Positions 10,673-22,100 of a stretch of 64,000 bases of DNA are shown one piece after another; position 1 is the first letter of the stretch; each line of letters begins with the position of its first letter. The stretch comes from Gymnorhina tibicen (Eukaryota; Chordata; Aves; Passeriformes; Artamidae). Below the pieces are notes generated by a model. It did no database searches. It was not told the origin of the DNA and saw nothing but the letters and a program-made list of their open reading frames with translations. The stretch spans positions 1 to 64,000 of the forward strand of contig VXAZ01006903.1 in assembly GCA_013399875.1 (NCBI GenBank), read 5' to 3'. Both the position numbers and the translations under genes were made by a program.

Positions 10673-12401
10673 GTTTGATTTGATCCCAAAACCTGTATCT
10701 GCCATGTTGCTTATTGTTGACAAGGTACCCCAGGTGACCAGCTTTGTTCGGCTGGGGCTGTAGGGGTCTAATGCCATTGTAGGTATCCCCTCTGGTCCTG
10801 AGAACTGTAATTGGAGGGCTTGAATAGAGGAAAAACAAAAGGGAAAAGCAGTTTATCAATAGTCTCAGGAAATGCATATTTAATCTGAGTAAATGCTGTC
10901 TCCTTTGCTGAATGTAGATAAATAAATTCTGTGGATTACCCAAATTCAGTTTTCTTTGACACACATTGTTCTGTATTTCAAAGGGCTCAAGTTAAAAACA
11001 AGTTTATATACATAATATGGACCCAACACACAATGATATTGCTATTGTAAAAATCCTTTTAAAAATATATTTTGTTGCATAATTAAACCTACAACAAAAC
11101 ACAGCTGATGACTTCTGCCAAGGTGAACAAAGCAGAGCACTTGGCTTTAACTGACTGCATGAATCCACAATTGACTAATCTTTAGCAATATGAAATGGAA
11201 TTTAAAACTGACATAAATGCAGAGAAAGATGCTTTAAGATGGAAAGGGCTTGGCTGTCACTAAGAATACAGCATTCAAATAATTTTTTTCAAAACAAGTG
11301 TTCATAGAAATATTATGTGAGGTGCGGTTGTTTTGATTTATTCGCTTTTGGGTTCCCCCAGATCACTGAAGTGTGTAGCTGACTCTTAACCCCCGAAGGC
11401 TGGGTAATAAAGTGTATGCCCCACGATAAAACACAGGTACTAAAAGAAGATAATGAGGGTAATTATGTGCTTCCGTGGCCATGGTCTAAATTGGCATCAC
11501 ATTACTTATCAGGACAATCTTTACTTACAAACTCACACAGTTACTAGGGGTGCATAGAAGGCTAAAGAGAAAATGCTTGGAGAGCTACAACCAATTAAAT
11601 AATTGGCATTTTCCTAATATGCAGAGGTAACTATAGATCATCCCTTATGATGATATAGGATTATTTACTAAAAATAACAGCAATTTCTCAATACATTTTA
11701 ACCCCTGCTTCTTCTTTCACAATCCTTTGAGATGGGCACTGGAAGTTTTGCATCCTCAGCTGAAAAGAAAGAAGGGCATGAGCTTCTCAGATATTTTATT
11801 TTGTTTTTTTTTTTAATCAAAGAATGAAGGAGTACATAGGAATTCCAAATGTGCACACAAACGAGGCTCTTTCATGATCACACAGGCAGAACAAAAACAA
11901 AAAAAATAATCCCTGCGGCAACTAATTCTCTGTCCTCTCATGTTGAAACTTAAAAAAAGCAGAGTCAATATCAGAGAAGTCAATTCACAAAAAAAAAATC
12001 TCCAACTGTCCAATGGTGTTCTTTGTTCACGGAGCTGATCAAAGTCCTCGGATGGAAGAGGGAGCAGGAGCTGTCAAGAAGCAAAGCCCCGTTTCTCTGC
12101 TTTAACAGCAAAACCCAATGAGCATATTCCGCTTGTTCTGTCCAACAGCCATCCAGGTCCTCTCGTGTCACCCAGGGAGGCTCCTAAAAACCCAGCAATG
12201 GAAAGTTCTGTGATTCCACTGAGGTTTGGGCTTCCACTGTTACAATCACCTGGAATTTTACTGCGTGGCACAATATAAATAAGTTCTTTTTCCTTTGCTG
12301 AACTGTGGTTCAACGTGAAGGAGATACATCCACACCCAGAGTTTGCCTGGCTCTGAAGAGCCTTTGCTTATACAAAATTTTCTGTAAATAGATGTATCTT
12401 G
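10673..12401. other. unique intergenic sequence
   Basis: A+T-rich, with short homopolymers (for example T10 near 11805 and A9 near 11990). No gene or repeat family recognised. Confidence 0.5.
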
Positions 12402-12426
12402 TTTATTTATTTATGCATTATATTTA

Positions 12427-12457
<31 letters not shown>

Positions 12458-12460
12458 ATA
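12402..12460. repeat. (AAAT)n microsatellite with a facing (TTTA) block
   Basis: Three TTTA-type units at 12402-12413 face about nine AAAT-type units at 12426-12460 across a 12-bp spacer, so a single strand could fold into a hairpin. Confidence 0.9.
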
Positions 12461-12762
12461 TGCAATTTTTCCTGTAACTGAAATTCCTGCCTTGTGGGAG
12501 ACTGCTCAGCCATTACAGATTGCTTTGAGAAGTCGGGCACTCACATTTGTGATCCTGTGTTTAAAATTCATATTTTTCTCTGTACATCTTTTGCTTGACT
12601 TGCATGGAATCTGCTTTTTTTTGTTGTTGCTCTGATTTCCCCTCCCAAATCAGAATGAGCAAGCCTTTAGCTTATCACTGAGTAGCAAACCGCCTGTAAA
12701 ATTTATACTTCTGCTCTACATCTATGAATGTGCATATAAATGTAAAATATAAACTGTATTTT
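12461..12762. other. unique spacer between microsatellites
   Basis: No gene or repeat family recognised. Confidence 0.5.
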
Positions 12763-12831
12763 ACATGTATATATATGTGTGTATACATATGTATGTGTGT
12801 GTATGTATGCATATATACATACATATACATA
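12763..12831. repeat. imperfect TATG/CATA alternating purine-pyrimidine repeat
   Basis: Mixed TA, TG and CA dinucleotides, largely self-complementary (tatatatgtgtgtatacata; gcatatatacatacatatac). Expected to be length-variable and prone to cruciform or Z-type structure. Confidence 0.85.
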
Positions 12832-13400
12832 AGGGTCTTGCCGAATAATTTATTAATAAATGTTGTCTTCTTATAAAGAAAAAACCAAAAGTTAAATATA
12901 AGAATGTCCTCAAATTATTCTGCCAAGTGAAATGGTCACAGAAACATTAATATCCACCATAGAAATGATAAAAGCTGCTGCAATACCTCTGTCCACCAGA
13001 CTGCCATTAATTCCTGGGTGAAGTTTGGGCAAGAAGGATAAATGGAAAAAAAAAATCGAATGGGACAATATTGCTCATGAAGAGGGTGCTAGAGATGAAA
13101 GCAAAATAACATTTACACCAAGTTTTTCTTAGATGATGTTAAGCCTAGGCTTAGAATTAATTCTAGAACAGGTTCATCATTTTTTTCTACAGTGTTTCAG
13201 AATTACAGAAACCTTTAAACATTAACAGATGACAGAGCCCCAGTGAGACAGCAGAAACAGGCTTTGAGCTGTGCTGCTTGACACAGGCAGCGTGTCCCAC
13301 TAAAGCAGGAAGCTGGAACAAAATCCCAGCCTCACAGGGAAATACGCATGGAACAGCAACTGAGAGAACCCAAAGTTCTTCCTAGTAAGACTGCACGGAT
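12832..13400. other. unique spacer
   Basis: A+T-rich with one A10 near 13046. No recognised feature. Confidence 0.5.
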
Positions 13401-13580
13401 AAACAAAACAAAATACAATAAAATACAATACAATACAATACAATACAATAAAATAAAATAACATAAAATAAAATAAAATAAAATAAAATAAAATAAAATA
13501 AAATAAAATAAAATAAAATAAAATAAAACTATTATTTAAAAAAATTAAAATAAAGTAAAACACAATAAAATAAAATAAAT
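13401..13580. repeat. (AAAAT)n / (ACAAT)n pentanucleotide microsatellite
   Basis: Starts as ACAAT-type units (13413-13450), becomes a nearly pure AAAAT array to 13527 and decays to 13580. The antisense translation is an artefactual run of FYFILFYF residues. Confidence 0.97.
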
Positions 13581-14227
13581 AGGTATTCTGATTTTTTTTT
13601 CATTTAGTCAGTTATTACTTTGCACGTCTGTAGCCCAGCATGAGCTCTAAAGGCATAGGGTGAGGGAAAATGTGTTGTGCAAGCTCCTTGACTTTCCTCT
13701 CAAAGCTGAGATCTGAGCACCTGATTTAGGTGTGTGCACGAACCAGGGACAGGAAAAAAAAAGAACTTTGCAGTTCAGAATAATTTTTTGTGCTCTTATG
13801 GGTCTGTTTTAAAAATCTGAAAAACTTTCACGAACATCTGCCTAAGACATATGAAATGTACTTAATTATGCCAGCTGAGTTCTTTTCAATAAGAAATTGG
13901 AGCTAATCAAGTCTGCCATTATCTGCTGAAGATGCCAGAGGCTTCCTTGTTCTTTTATTCTTCCTTCTAAATTGGGAGAGGGTGACTGAATCTCCTTGTA
14001 CAATTTTCTGTTGCTGCCAGAATGTTTACAATTTATCCTTAATTAACCACAAAATGGTTCTGTAATCAGTGGCAAAGTTCAAAACTGTAATAAGCAGGCT
14101 TTTTGTGAGTGTATTTTTAAATTAATTCATTGTGGTTTGTTCTCAAGCCTTCTATGGTTTGCAGAAGTGGAAAAAGCTGGTAAGTTTCAGCATAATCCGG
14201 AAGGGACAATGTATCAAATTATGAGGT
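13581..14227. other. unique intergenic sequence
   Basis: No recognised feature. Confidence 0.5.
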
Positions 14228-14254
14228 CATGGAATCACAGGATGGTTTGGGTTT
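14228..14254 (-). mobile_element. 27-bp CR1 3' tail in antisense
   Basis: CATGGAATCACAGGATGG followed by TTTGGGTTT is the extreme 3' end of a type I CR1. It is nearly the reverse complement of the tail of the sense copy that follows, so the pair can fold back. Confidence 0.75.
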
Positions 14255-14261
14255 CCCTGGA

Positions 14262-14396
14262 ATTGTTCCAGGCCAGGTTGGACAGGGTTTGGAGCAACCT
14301 GGGATAGTGGAAGGTGTCCCTGCCCATGGCAGGGGGTGGCACTGGATGGGCTCTAAGGTCCCTCCCAACCCAAACCATTCTGGGGTTCTGTGATTT
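14262..14396 (+). mobile_element. CR1 3' fragment, type I
   Basis: Sense 3' end: 'ccaggccaggttggacaggg', 'ggaaggtgtccctgcccatg', 'ggcactggatgggctctaag' and 'cccaacccaaaccattctgg', with tail GGTTCTGTGATT. About 135 bp, severely 5'-truncated. Confidence 0.93.
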
Positions 14397-14889
14397 CTCA
14401 GAGCATCTCGGATGTGTTTCTAAATCCATCAGAAATGCCCCAAATCTGTATACCGGTATTTTAAATAGGGAATGTCATGCTCAGCGTTGGGAGCTCTGAC
14501 CAACAGCTGAGCACTGGGAAACACAGAGTGAGTGCACTGTAGTGGAGGCAGGACATTTTTGATGTGTGCCAAGAATTAAACCTCCAGAACAGCTCTTTTC
14601 ATTCTCTGTATGAAGGTCTCTGTGCAGGGGATCGGTCAGGCTGGGACACAGCACTTGGAATTGGCTGAAAATGATCCAGGTTGCATTAAAGTTAAAGTAA
14701 GGAGACAATTATCAGGTGTCTGTGTTAGTGTGAATCTACATGAAAAATATTCAACATTTATTTCCTGAGATACAGTAATAAATTTTGGCTGGACGAAACC
14801 GTTGTTGGTGCATTTTTTTTCTTGTTTTCTGTACTTTCAGAATACTATAAAACAATGATAATTCCTAACTGCCTGAGCAAATGCAGAGG
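14397..14889. other. unique spacer
   Basis: No recognised feature between two sense CR1 copies. Confidence 0.5.
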
Positions 14890-15442
14890 ATGCCAAGCTG
14901 AGAGGTGCAGTCTCTACAGTAGATGGAAGGGATAACATGCAGAGGGACCCTGACAGGACCCTGGGAAGTGGGTCCTTGCAAATCTAATGAAGTTCAGAAG
15001 GTCTGCACTGCATCTGGGCAATGGCAGTGAAGACTGGGGGGTGAAGGGATTGGGAGCAGCTGTGCCGAGAAGGACTTGGGGGTGCTGGGGAGTGAAAAAG
15101 TGGCCATGCCCCAGCAATGTGCTCAGAAATCCCCCATGCCCTGGGCTGAGCCCCCAGCGTGGGCAGCAGGGGAGGGATGGGGATTCTGCCCCTCTGCCCT
15201 GCTCAGGTGGGACCCCACCTGCAGAGCTGCCCCAGCCCTGGGGCCCAGCACAGGAAGGACCTGGAGCTACTAAAGCACGTCCAGAGCAGGCCCACAGAAA
15301 TGATCAGAGGGCTGGAATAGCTCTCCACAGGCTTTGAGCATCCTGACCTGTGATAGGTGTCCTTGCCTGTGACAGGAGGGCTGGATTAGATGAACTTTGA
15401 AGCTCCCTTCCAACCCAAACCATTCTAGGGTTCCGTGATTCT
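14890..15442 (+). mobile_element. CR1 ORF2 C-terminal region plus 3' end
   Basis: Sense CR1 beginning in late ORF2 ('gccaagctgagaggtgcagt', the KLSGAV region). It passes a GRDNMQRDP-like stretch and the conserved EKDLGVL block at about 15070-15090, the 'gattctgcccctctgccctg' and 'gtgggaccccacctg' region (LPLCSALVRPHL), and 'aaatgatcagagggctgga' (MIRGLE). It then jumps by internal deletion to a type I 3' end finishing 'cccaaaccattctagggttc' and CGTGATTC. Several small indels break the frame. Confidence 0.92.
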
Positions 15443-16377
15443 CAACTCCTTCATTACTTGTGGTATTTTGTGCCATCACTTTCATACCAAACTGCTGCAA
15501 TGCCGCTCTTACCGAGCACTATTTTCTCTTCCAGAATCCCAGAGTTGCTTTCTGCCCTCACTTACACTCACACTAAATTTCATACAGTGTCACAAACACC
15601 AGCAGGGAATGTGGAGCCAGATGCAAGAAGTTTCAGACCTAAGTATCTTTTTTCTCTCGTTTCTATCTTTTTTAATAATTTTTCTCAGCAAGTTCTCCAC
15701 AGCACCCAGCTGGTGTTGCCGGTGGCTTAGAAAACTGGAGCTGTCTATGTATTCAAATGGGAATTGACAGGAGCAAATATTGAAGGAGTCCAAATACATT
15801 CTTGAGACACATGCCATTATAAGCAAGCTTAATAAAAATAAAAACATATTTTAGAAAAAAACCCACAAAAACAAACTAAAAGGACTGGCACATTAATAAA
15901 AAGAATAGCCCTTGGCAAGGGCAAGGTGTCTGATGCAACTCAATAATGATATTCATGGGGTGTTTAATGAACCCTATGCTATTGTGATATAAGGAAAAAA
16001 GTACAGAAGTGTTAAATGGAGCTTGGGGCTGTTTTGCAGATTTCTCCAAGCTTCAATTATTAGGAGTCTGGAAGGCTGAGGGGAGGAACAGCTAAAGGAA
16101 AGAGTTTAAACATTAAGTGTAGCACTTCGAGTCAGCTGCAAAACATCCATTGTCTTGCACTGCCAAGGCTTGGTTACTGAGCAGCTTGTTTTCTGGGGTT
16201 GCATTTCTAAAACGTCTCACAAACTGTAAGGAATGGAACCCTTGGAAAAAAGGGATATGCTGGATGACTCTTCCCGTATTACTCAGAACCATGACCAACG
16301 CTTGGGTGTGGGCAGTGTCACTGTGAGCAACGCTGTGCCCAGAGGATAGTGTTCCATTCCAAACACCTTCTCTTTGT
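15443..16377. other. unique intergenic sequence
   Basis: Open frames of 85-110 codons lie on both strands in overlapping frames. None has a recognisable domain. Confidence 0.5.
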
Positions 16378-16440
16378 AGAATATCCCGAGCTGGAAGGGG
16401 CCCACAAGGATCATGGAAGTCCAGCTGCCCTTCCCAGCAC
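16378..16440 (-). mobile_element. short CR1 3' tail, type III
   Basis: Antisense start AGAATATCCCGAGCTGGAAG, then 'cccacaaggatcatggaag' and 'tccagctgcccttcccagc'. About 63 bp. Confidence 0.8.
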
Positions 16441-16774
16441 ACACAGAAGCACGGCTGGCCAGGACTGACAGGCTGTGCTTTGCTCCTGGTGCTCCCTCAC
16501 TGCCTTAATTCGTATCCCTGCTCACACCCGCAGGTTCCTCAGCCCCTGGAGTTGACCTTGATCCTGTCCAGCACTAAATATCTATAAAGTGGGCTCCTTT
16601 TCATCCTGTCTTCAGCTCAAATTTGAATATTTCCATATTCTGGTTTCCTCCTCCACTAGTCCAGCCAGCTGGTACAGTTGGGAGTTTGCCGATGAATCAC
16701 ACACAGAGATGAACAGAGTGTGAACTTTCAAGAAACATTTAAAACTTGGTTTTTCATGTGCTGGGGGATGTTTT
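16441..16774. other. unique spacer
   Basis: No recognised feature. Confidence 0.5.
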
Positions 16775-16988
16775 GCTGGATATTGGGAAAAGGTTCTTCC
16801 CCCAGAGGGTGCTGGGGCACTGAACAGGGAATGGGCACGGCCCCGAGGCTGCCAGAGCTCCACAAGGGTTTGGACAATGCTCCCAGGGATGCACAGGGTG
16901 GGATTGTTGGGGTGTCTGTGCAGGGCCAGGGGTTGGACTGGATGATCCTTGTGGGCCCTTCCCACTCAGGATATTCTGTGATTCCATG
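16775..16988 (+). mobile_element. CR1 3' fragment, type III
   Basis: Sense copy from 'gctggatattgggaaaagg' through 'cagagggtgctggggcactg', 'ggcacggccccgaggctgcc' and 'ggttggactggatgatcctt' to GGATATTCTGTGATTCCATG. Very similar to the copy at 1.2 kb. Confidence 0.93.
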
Positions 16989-18664
16989 CCGTTAACCAAA
17001 AATTCTCCCAAAACTGATGTCCCTGCAATCCACGTATCCTTGCATCCAGATCTCCTTAGACAAGCACGTCTGTGCTGACAACTTCCAACTCCTTCAACAG
17101 GAGCACTCTTCCACTGCAGGCTCATCATATTTAATGCATTACACCTGCTACTCATGAATATTTTACTGTGTCATTTTTATGAGTAGTAAACACTGGGAAG
17201 AAGAAAGCCCAGAGGAAACCTCTCCCAACCTGCAACTGCAAAAATGCCAGTTTTGCCTTGCTGCTGTGCCCTTGTACCTGGAACTCTACCTTGGAGTTAA
17301 TAAGGGGGGTTAATATTTGCAATTATTTCCAAACCTTTCTGTCCAGGTTACCAGCATATGCATTGTGTGTGCTGGTGAGGTTCTTTTCAGGAAAAGTAAA
17401 CATATGATTTGTATTCTCTACGAATAAAAAGCCGCATCGTTGGGTAATAAAAAAGGACACAGGGCCATTAAATTGAGCAGAGAGGTGTTGACTGAGAACA
17501 TGGGAACTCTGCTTCAAGGTTTTCCACCTGTTAGATTGAAATAATATTAAGAGGTCTGTTATAATGGATTATTTCCGTGATATTCCTCTAAGCTATGGTT
17601 TGGGGGGAGCTATTCAAAGCTGACTGTCTACTCTAGTCACTCTGTACCTTAATCCCATAATTTTTCTACATGTTTTTCCCATTCATCCCATAATTTTGCA
17701 TAAAGCACACTCGTCAGTTTGCATGTCCATATGGAGTGCAGGGTTCAGTTTATGAAGAGGCTTCATTTTGAGATTTGCACATTACCCAACTTAGCATTGA
17801 AAGTATTTTCTCCTCCTGACAAATGTTAGATTGGAAAGATATATTATGCAGTAAAGTCCAGGGAAAAGTGCCAAATCTGTGGGAATTTAGCATCATGAAC
17901 ATATAAAAGTGACTAAAAAATAACTGCAACATTTATACTCTCAACTTGGAAGTATGGAAATAAACTTTAACTTAGAACCAAACAGCTTCTGCCTTCAAGG
18001 AGTCTGACATTTGCATCCCTAATAGTCCCGAGATTCCTGACAGCAAATCCAAAACAGCCCTATCTGCACCCTGAAAAGTGAAGATATAAATACAGATACA
18101 TACAGACATATGTTTATATATTCATTACTTAGACACAGTTTTAACTGCTCGGAGCCCATGGCAAGATGAAATTTTTCCATGGGTATTTAAAAAGAGCTGC
18201 AAAATGTGTCATCACCGATGTATTTCCGATCTGTTTCATGCCTAATAATCATATTTAAATAACTAGATATTTCCTAAACAGCTTTTTCCTTAGAGCCTTT
18301 TAAGTGCAGTAATGTGTCCAGCAGCGTTAGAGATTATTACCCAGAAGAACTTGTGAAGTATAGAAGGAAAATAAACCCCCAAATATTAAACACTGGCAAC
18401 AGCAACATAACTATCCAGTTGATTTCACTAAGTATTTTTTAGAGTCTTGTTGCAATGATTTTTTTCAAAGATTTTTCTCCTGCTATTTTACTATGGAGAC
18501 CCATTTTGTAAAATGGGAGTGATGAAGTTCTATGTTTATTTCCAATAAATTTTTAGGGTAAATGGTCTCAAGTAAAATGAAGATTTGCTATTTGTTTTGG
18601 GGTTCATCCTTGATGTAGCCCCTAGATGAGCTGAGATCATATAATGTCGCATACATTTTACAGA
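16989..18664. other. unique intergenic sequence
   Basis: About 1.7 kb, A+T-rich. No repeat or gene recognised. Confidence 0.5.
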
Positions 18665-19110
18665 GAATTCCACAATTGCTGAGGTTGGAAAAGGCCTCCA
18701 AGGCCATCGACTCCACCCTGTGCCTGATCCCCACCCTGTCCCCAGCCCAGAGCACTGAGTGCCATGCCCAGGCCTTCCTTGGACACCTCCAGGGATGGGG
18801 ANTCTCCAGCCTGAGTCCCTTTCCCAGCTCCCTCAGCCGCTCCTGGGGCTCCAGCCCCTTCCCCAGCTCCGTTCCCTTCCCTGGACACGCTCCAGCCCCT
18901 CCAGGTCTCTCTGGCCATGAGGGCCCAGAACTGGACACAGCCCTCGAGGTCCCTCAGCAGTGCCAGCACAGGGCACAGTCACTGCCCTGACACCATGGCT
19001 GGCACAGCCCAGGGGCCATTGGCCTCTTGCCCGCCTGGGCACACCTGGGCTCCTGTCCAGCCTCTGTCCCCAGCACCCCCAGGCCATCCCGGACGGGCAC
19101 TGTCCAGCCA
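18665..19110 (-). mobile_element. CR1 3' fragment, type II, interrupted at an N
   Basis: Antisense CR1: worn tail GAATTCCACAATTGCTGAGG, 'aaaggcctccaaggccatcg', 'ccccagcccagagcactgag' and 'gacacctccagggatgggga', then an undetermined base at 18802. After it the match resumes much farther 5' in the CR1 ('tctccagcctgagtcccttt', 'ccctcagccgctcctggggc', 'cccagaactggacacagccc') and continues into late ORF2 ('ggcctcttgcccgcctgggc', 'ccagcacccccaggccatcc'). About 230 bp expected between 'ggatggggactcc' and 'tctccag' are missing. Confidence 0.9.
18802..18802. other. undetermined base (N)
   Basis: A single N where a CR1 copy loses about 230 bp of expected sequence. It may mark an assembly join rather than one unknown base. 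Confidence 0.9.
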
Positions 19111-20686
19111 GGTTACAAACATGCACTTGTTAGGAGCAGTCCAGTGAGCCCTCAGTGGGGGCTAATGCTGACTCTGGAGAAAGCTGGGGCACACAACCTG
19201 CGTCAGGGGAACTGCACGGGGAAAAAACCAGTGTGACTGAAAGTTACAGAATTTCCTGGTTGCTTGGAATAAAATGGGGAGAGACCACCAGAGTCTGCCA
19301 AGAGATAGGCAGACATCTGCATAAAAATAATGTCTAAACCAGTCCCAGAGGTCCAAGGGAAGCCTGTGGGGCATCCCATGATGTGAAAGCTCAGAGAGAA
19401 TGTGTATCCACAGACCTGTGAATAACTGGGAATGCAGAAGAGAAGACTGCAGCAAAAGGGAGAGGAAAAACTCCCCACTGTGAGACATGTACCTGGATAT
19501 TTATGTCTAACACCCCGGATATCGAGTTCACAGGGATGGTTACACCTATGGTGTTTTGCAGTTCTTGTGCCTTCATTTGGGAAAGTAAATTAAAACTTGC
19601 GTGCATTAAATTCCTAAAGGTGTGTCCAGATCTTGCAGTCCTCACCGTGGAAGTTTATCCTCCAAAATGCCTACAGAGTTCTTCAAAAGTAGAACAAGAG
19701 CATTCAGATCAACATTAGATGACAAGGAGAAAATTAGTTTCAGAAATGAGATCCTTGGAAGAGTTCTGGACCAAGAAAATTTTTAATCAACTAAATATTT
19801 CCATTTGACATGTAATTAAATGCTGTATTTCATTTTAGACCTAATTAACTTTTAAAAAATCAATTAAAAATGAAAACACTACTTTTAAATGAAAGGGGAT
19901 GTTTCATTTAGAAATGCTGAAACATTACACATAAACCCCCTTTCCCCATATGGAATTAGTGACTCCATTTTATCTGTGCTTATTGATAGCTTTTTTCATG
20001 CAAAATATACATTTCAATGAACTTAATAATCTTCAAGAAGTTGCACCCCCCTCTGTAGAGGGTCACTGTAAGTCTTCTCAAGAAGTTTGTGTTGTCTTTG
20101 CCCAAATTGCCTAAGTTATGTCACCACTACCTGGGACTACATATGAAAAATAGTGCCCTAAAAGCCATTCAGATGCGACATAATACTTGGAAAACAAACC
20201 CAAACCAATACGAGTACGCTATATATTATTTTTTTGCCTTTTATGTACATCCCGGAAAAAGCTTAATGTAAATATCAGGTTTTGCAGGCTGGAGGGCTGG
20301 AGTCAGGGACCTGTGAGTGCAGAAAGGCATCGGCAGCTTATCGATGTAGCCGAGGATCAGAGCAGTTTTCAGCACACTGGAAGCTGGTGGTAAGTTCTGT
20401 CTGCACTCGGAAAGTGCAGCATCATAACCTGATGCAGATTTGGTCAAGTTCTTGCTAAATATTTACAGCAAAGCTCTAGAACACGACATCCAGAAAAAAA
20501 TGACATGTGAGTTTTGAAATACTATTTGCAAAAGATCCAGACACATTTCCATGTGCCCCACGCCCCCTCCCCTCCGAAAAACCCAACCAAAAATCCAAAC
20601 AAAGCAATCTCACAAAGCAGATGGATCAAGCACTCAGTGACCTGCTTTAAAATCAATGGAGAAGAGATTTGCTGCTGGAACAGCTC
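19111..20686. other. unique intergenic sequence
   Basis: The region 19140-19520 is moderately GC-rich with overlapping open frames up to 108 codons and no recognisable domain. The rest is A+T-rich. Confidence 0.45.
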
Positions 20687-20778
20687 TGTGGAGAATGACC
20701 AGGGAGCTCCTGGAGCAGGGCCAGCGGAGGCTGCGAGGCTGAGGAAGGGCCTGGAGAGGCTGTGGATTCACCATCCAC
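20687..20778 (+). mobile_element. CR1 fragment, 5' part of an interrupted copy
   Basis: Sense CR1 words 'ggagctcctggagcagggcc', 'ggctgaggaagggcctgga' and 'gagaggctgtggattcacca'. The corresponding antisense words occur in the copy at 22.5 kb. The next antisense CR1 breaks this copy. Confidence 0.8.
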
Positions 20779-20780
20779 AG

Positions 20781-20961
20781 ATCATAGAATGGTAAAATCA
20801 CGGAATCATTTAGGTTGGAAAAGACCTCCAAGATCATCAAGTCCAACCTTTGACCAAACACCACCATGTCACTTAACTGTACCACGAAGTGCCACGTCCA
20901 CTTATTTCCTGAACACTTCCAAGGATGGTGAATCCACCACTTCCCTGGGCAGCCTGTGCCA
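20781..20961 (-). mobile_element. CR1 3' fragment inserted into another CR1
   Basis: Antisense type V tail ATCATAGAATGGTAAAATCA, 'cggaatcatttaggttgg', 'aaaagacctccaagatcatc' and 'aagtccaacctttgaccaaa', ending 'cttccctgggcagcctgtgc'. It splits a sense CR1 whose parts lie on both sides. Confidence 0.92.
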
Positions 20962-21080
20962 CTCTGGATATGTGACAGTGCTATCCAGAGACCTGCTGAA
21001 CACAATCTGGGCAGTCTGCTCTGGTCCTTTCTGACCAGACATTTGGACTGGACCACTTCCAGGGTTCCGTTCCCTCTCCT
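20962..21080 (+). mobile_element. CR1 fragment, 3' part of the interrupted copy
   Basis: Resumes 'ctctggatatgtgacag', 'agacctgctgaacacaatct' and 'ggcagtctgctctggtcctt', ending 'tttggactggaccacttcca' and 'gggttccgttcc'. This order matches the sense reading of a type IV CR1 after 'gagaggctgtgg'. Confidence 0.65.
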
Positions 21081-21912
21081 CCTGTCCCTGTTCCCTGGCA
21101 GGAAGGACTGCCTTCCCACGTCAGCAGTGCTGGGATTTTGTGGGAATGTGTAAGACACGCATACACTTGGATTTGAGCACTGGCATTAACATAGGTTATT
21201 TTGCACTTTTGCCTTTCCCTACTAATTTCTACCATTTTGTCTGACTTCTCACTCTGTTGAGATGACCTCTCATGGGCTGCCTATCCCAAGAGTGATGTCA
21301 TGCTCTCGAATGATCGGCATGGAGCCAGTCACAGTTTTATCTTTGTTTTTCCATGTATTATCCTCTAAATGTACCTATAATGAATTTATAAAGTACTATC
21401 CTTGGGAGCACTCAAGTGCTCTATTTTCAGAAGGGTTTCAGAAGCATTATTTTTAAGAAGCATTAGTCTTAAGACTGAGACTGTAACAATAAGACCTTTT
21501 TTCAGACAAATGTGTGAAAATTAAGGTCCTTCTAACATCTGTGTGTTTGAATACACAGGAGTAGATACAGCTGCTCTTCTCCAAGCCAGGAAAGCACTTA
21601 TAGTGCAAGTACTTCATGGAGTGAATGGAGAGGGAATAAGTGTGATTAATAACCAGCTACTGTTAATTAGCAGCCTTTCTCCTACTCTATGCCAGAGGGC
21701 TTGGTAGTATAAATGACTGATTCCCTACAGTGCCAGATAAACACAAGTTCATTATCCTTAATTTCTTTTCACAATTTTTCCTTTTGACAAGAAATGGATA
21801 TATGAAATCCGAGACTTTCCAAGTTCATAGGTGTTTCCTTACTTGAGAGTGTGGACCAGAACAAGAGCAGGACTCTTGATGATTTAGTAAGATTCATTAT
21901 TATTTTTATTAT
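21081..21912. other. unique intergenic sequence
   Basis: No recognised feature. Confidence 0.5.
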
Positions 21913-21941
21913 TTAATATTAATTTAAAAATTTAATATTAA
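21913..21941. repeat. A+T palindrome pair
   Basis: Two copies of the self-complementary word TTAATATTAA (21913-21922 and 21932-21941) separated by 9 A/T bases, so the whole is near-palindromic. Confidence 0.8.
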
Positions 21942-22100
21942 CTTATTTAATAGGAGGATTCCTGGTCATTTTCACACCTAGGGAAGTCTACTTAATGATG
22001 TCAACAAAGAAACAAAAACTTTTAGAGCAAGCCGGAGATGTTTATATCATTAATGGATTGATATGAGCTGGTATAACCTTCACAGAAGGCTTGGAAAAAG

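Noticed and set aside
13300..13563. 87-codon frame rich in F, Y, I and L
   Set aside because: Translation of the (AAAAT)n microsatellite.
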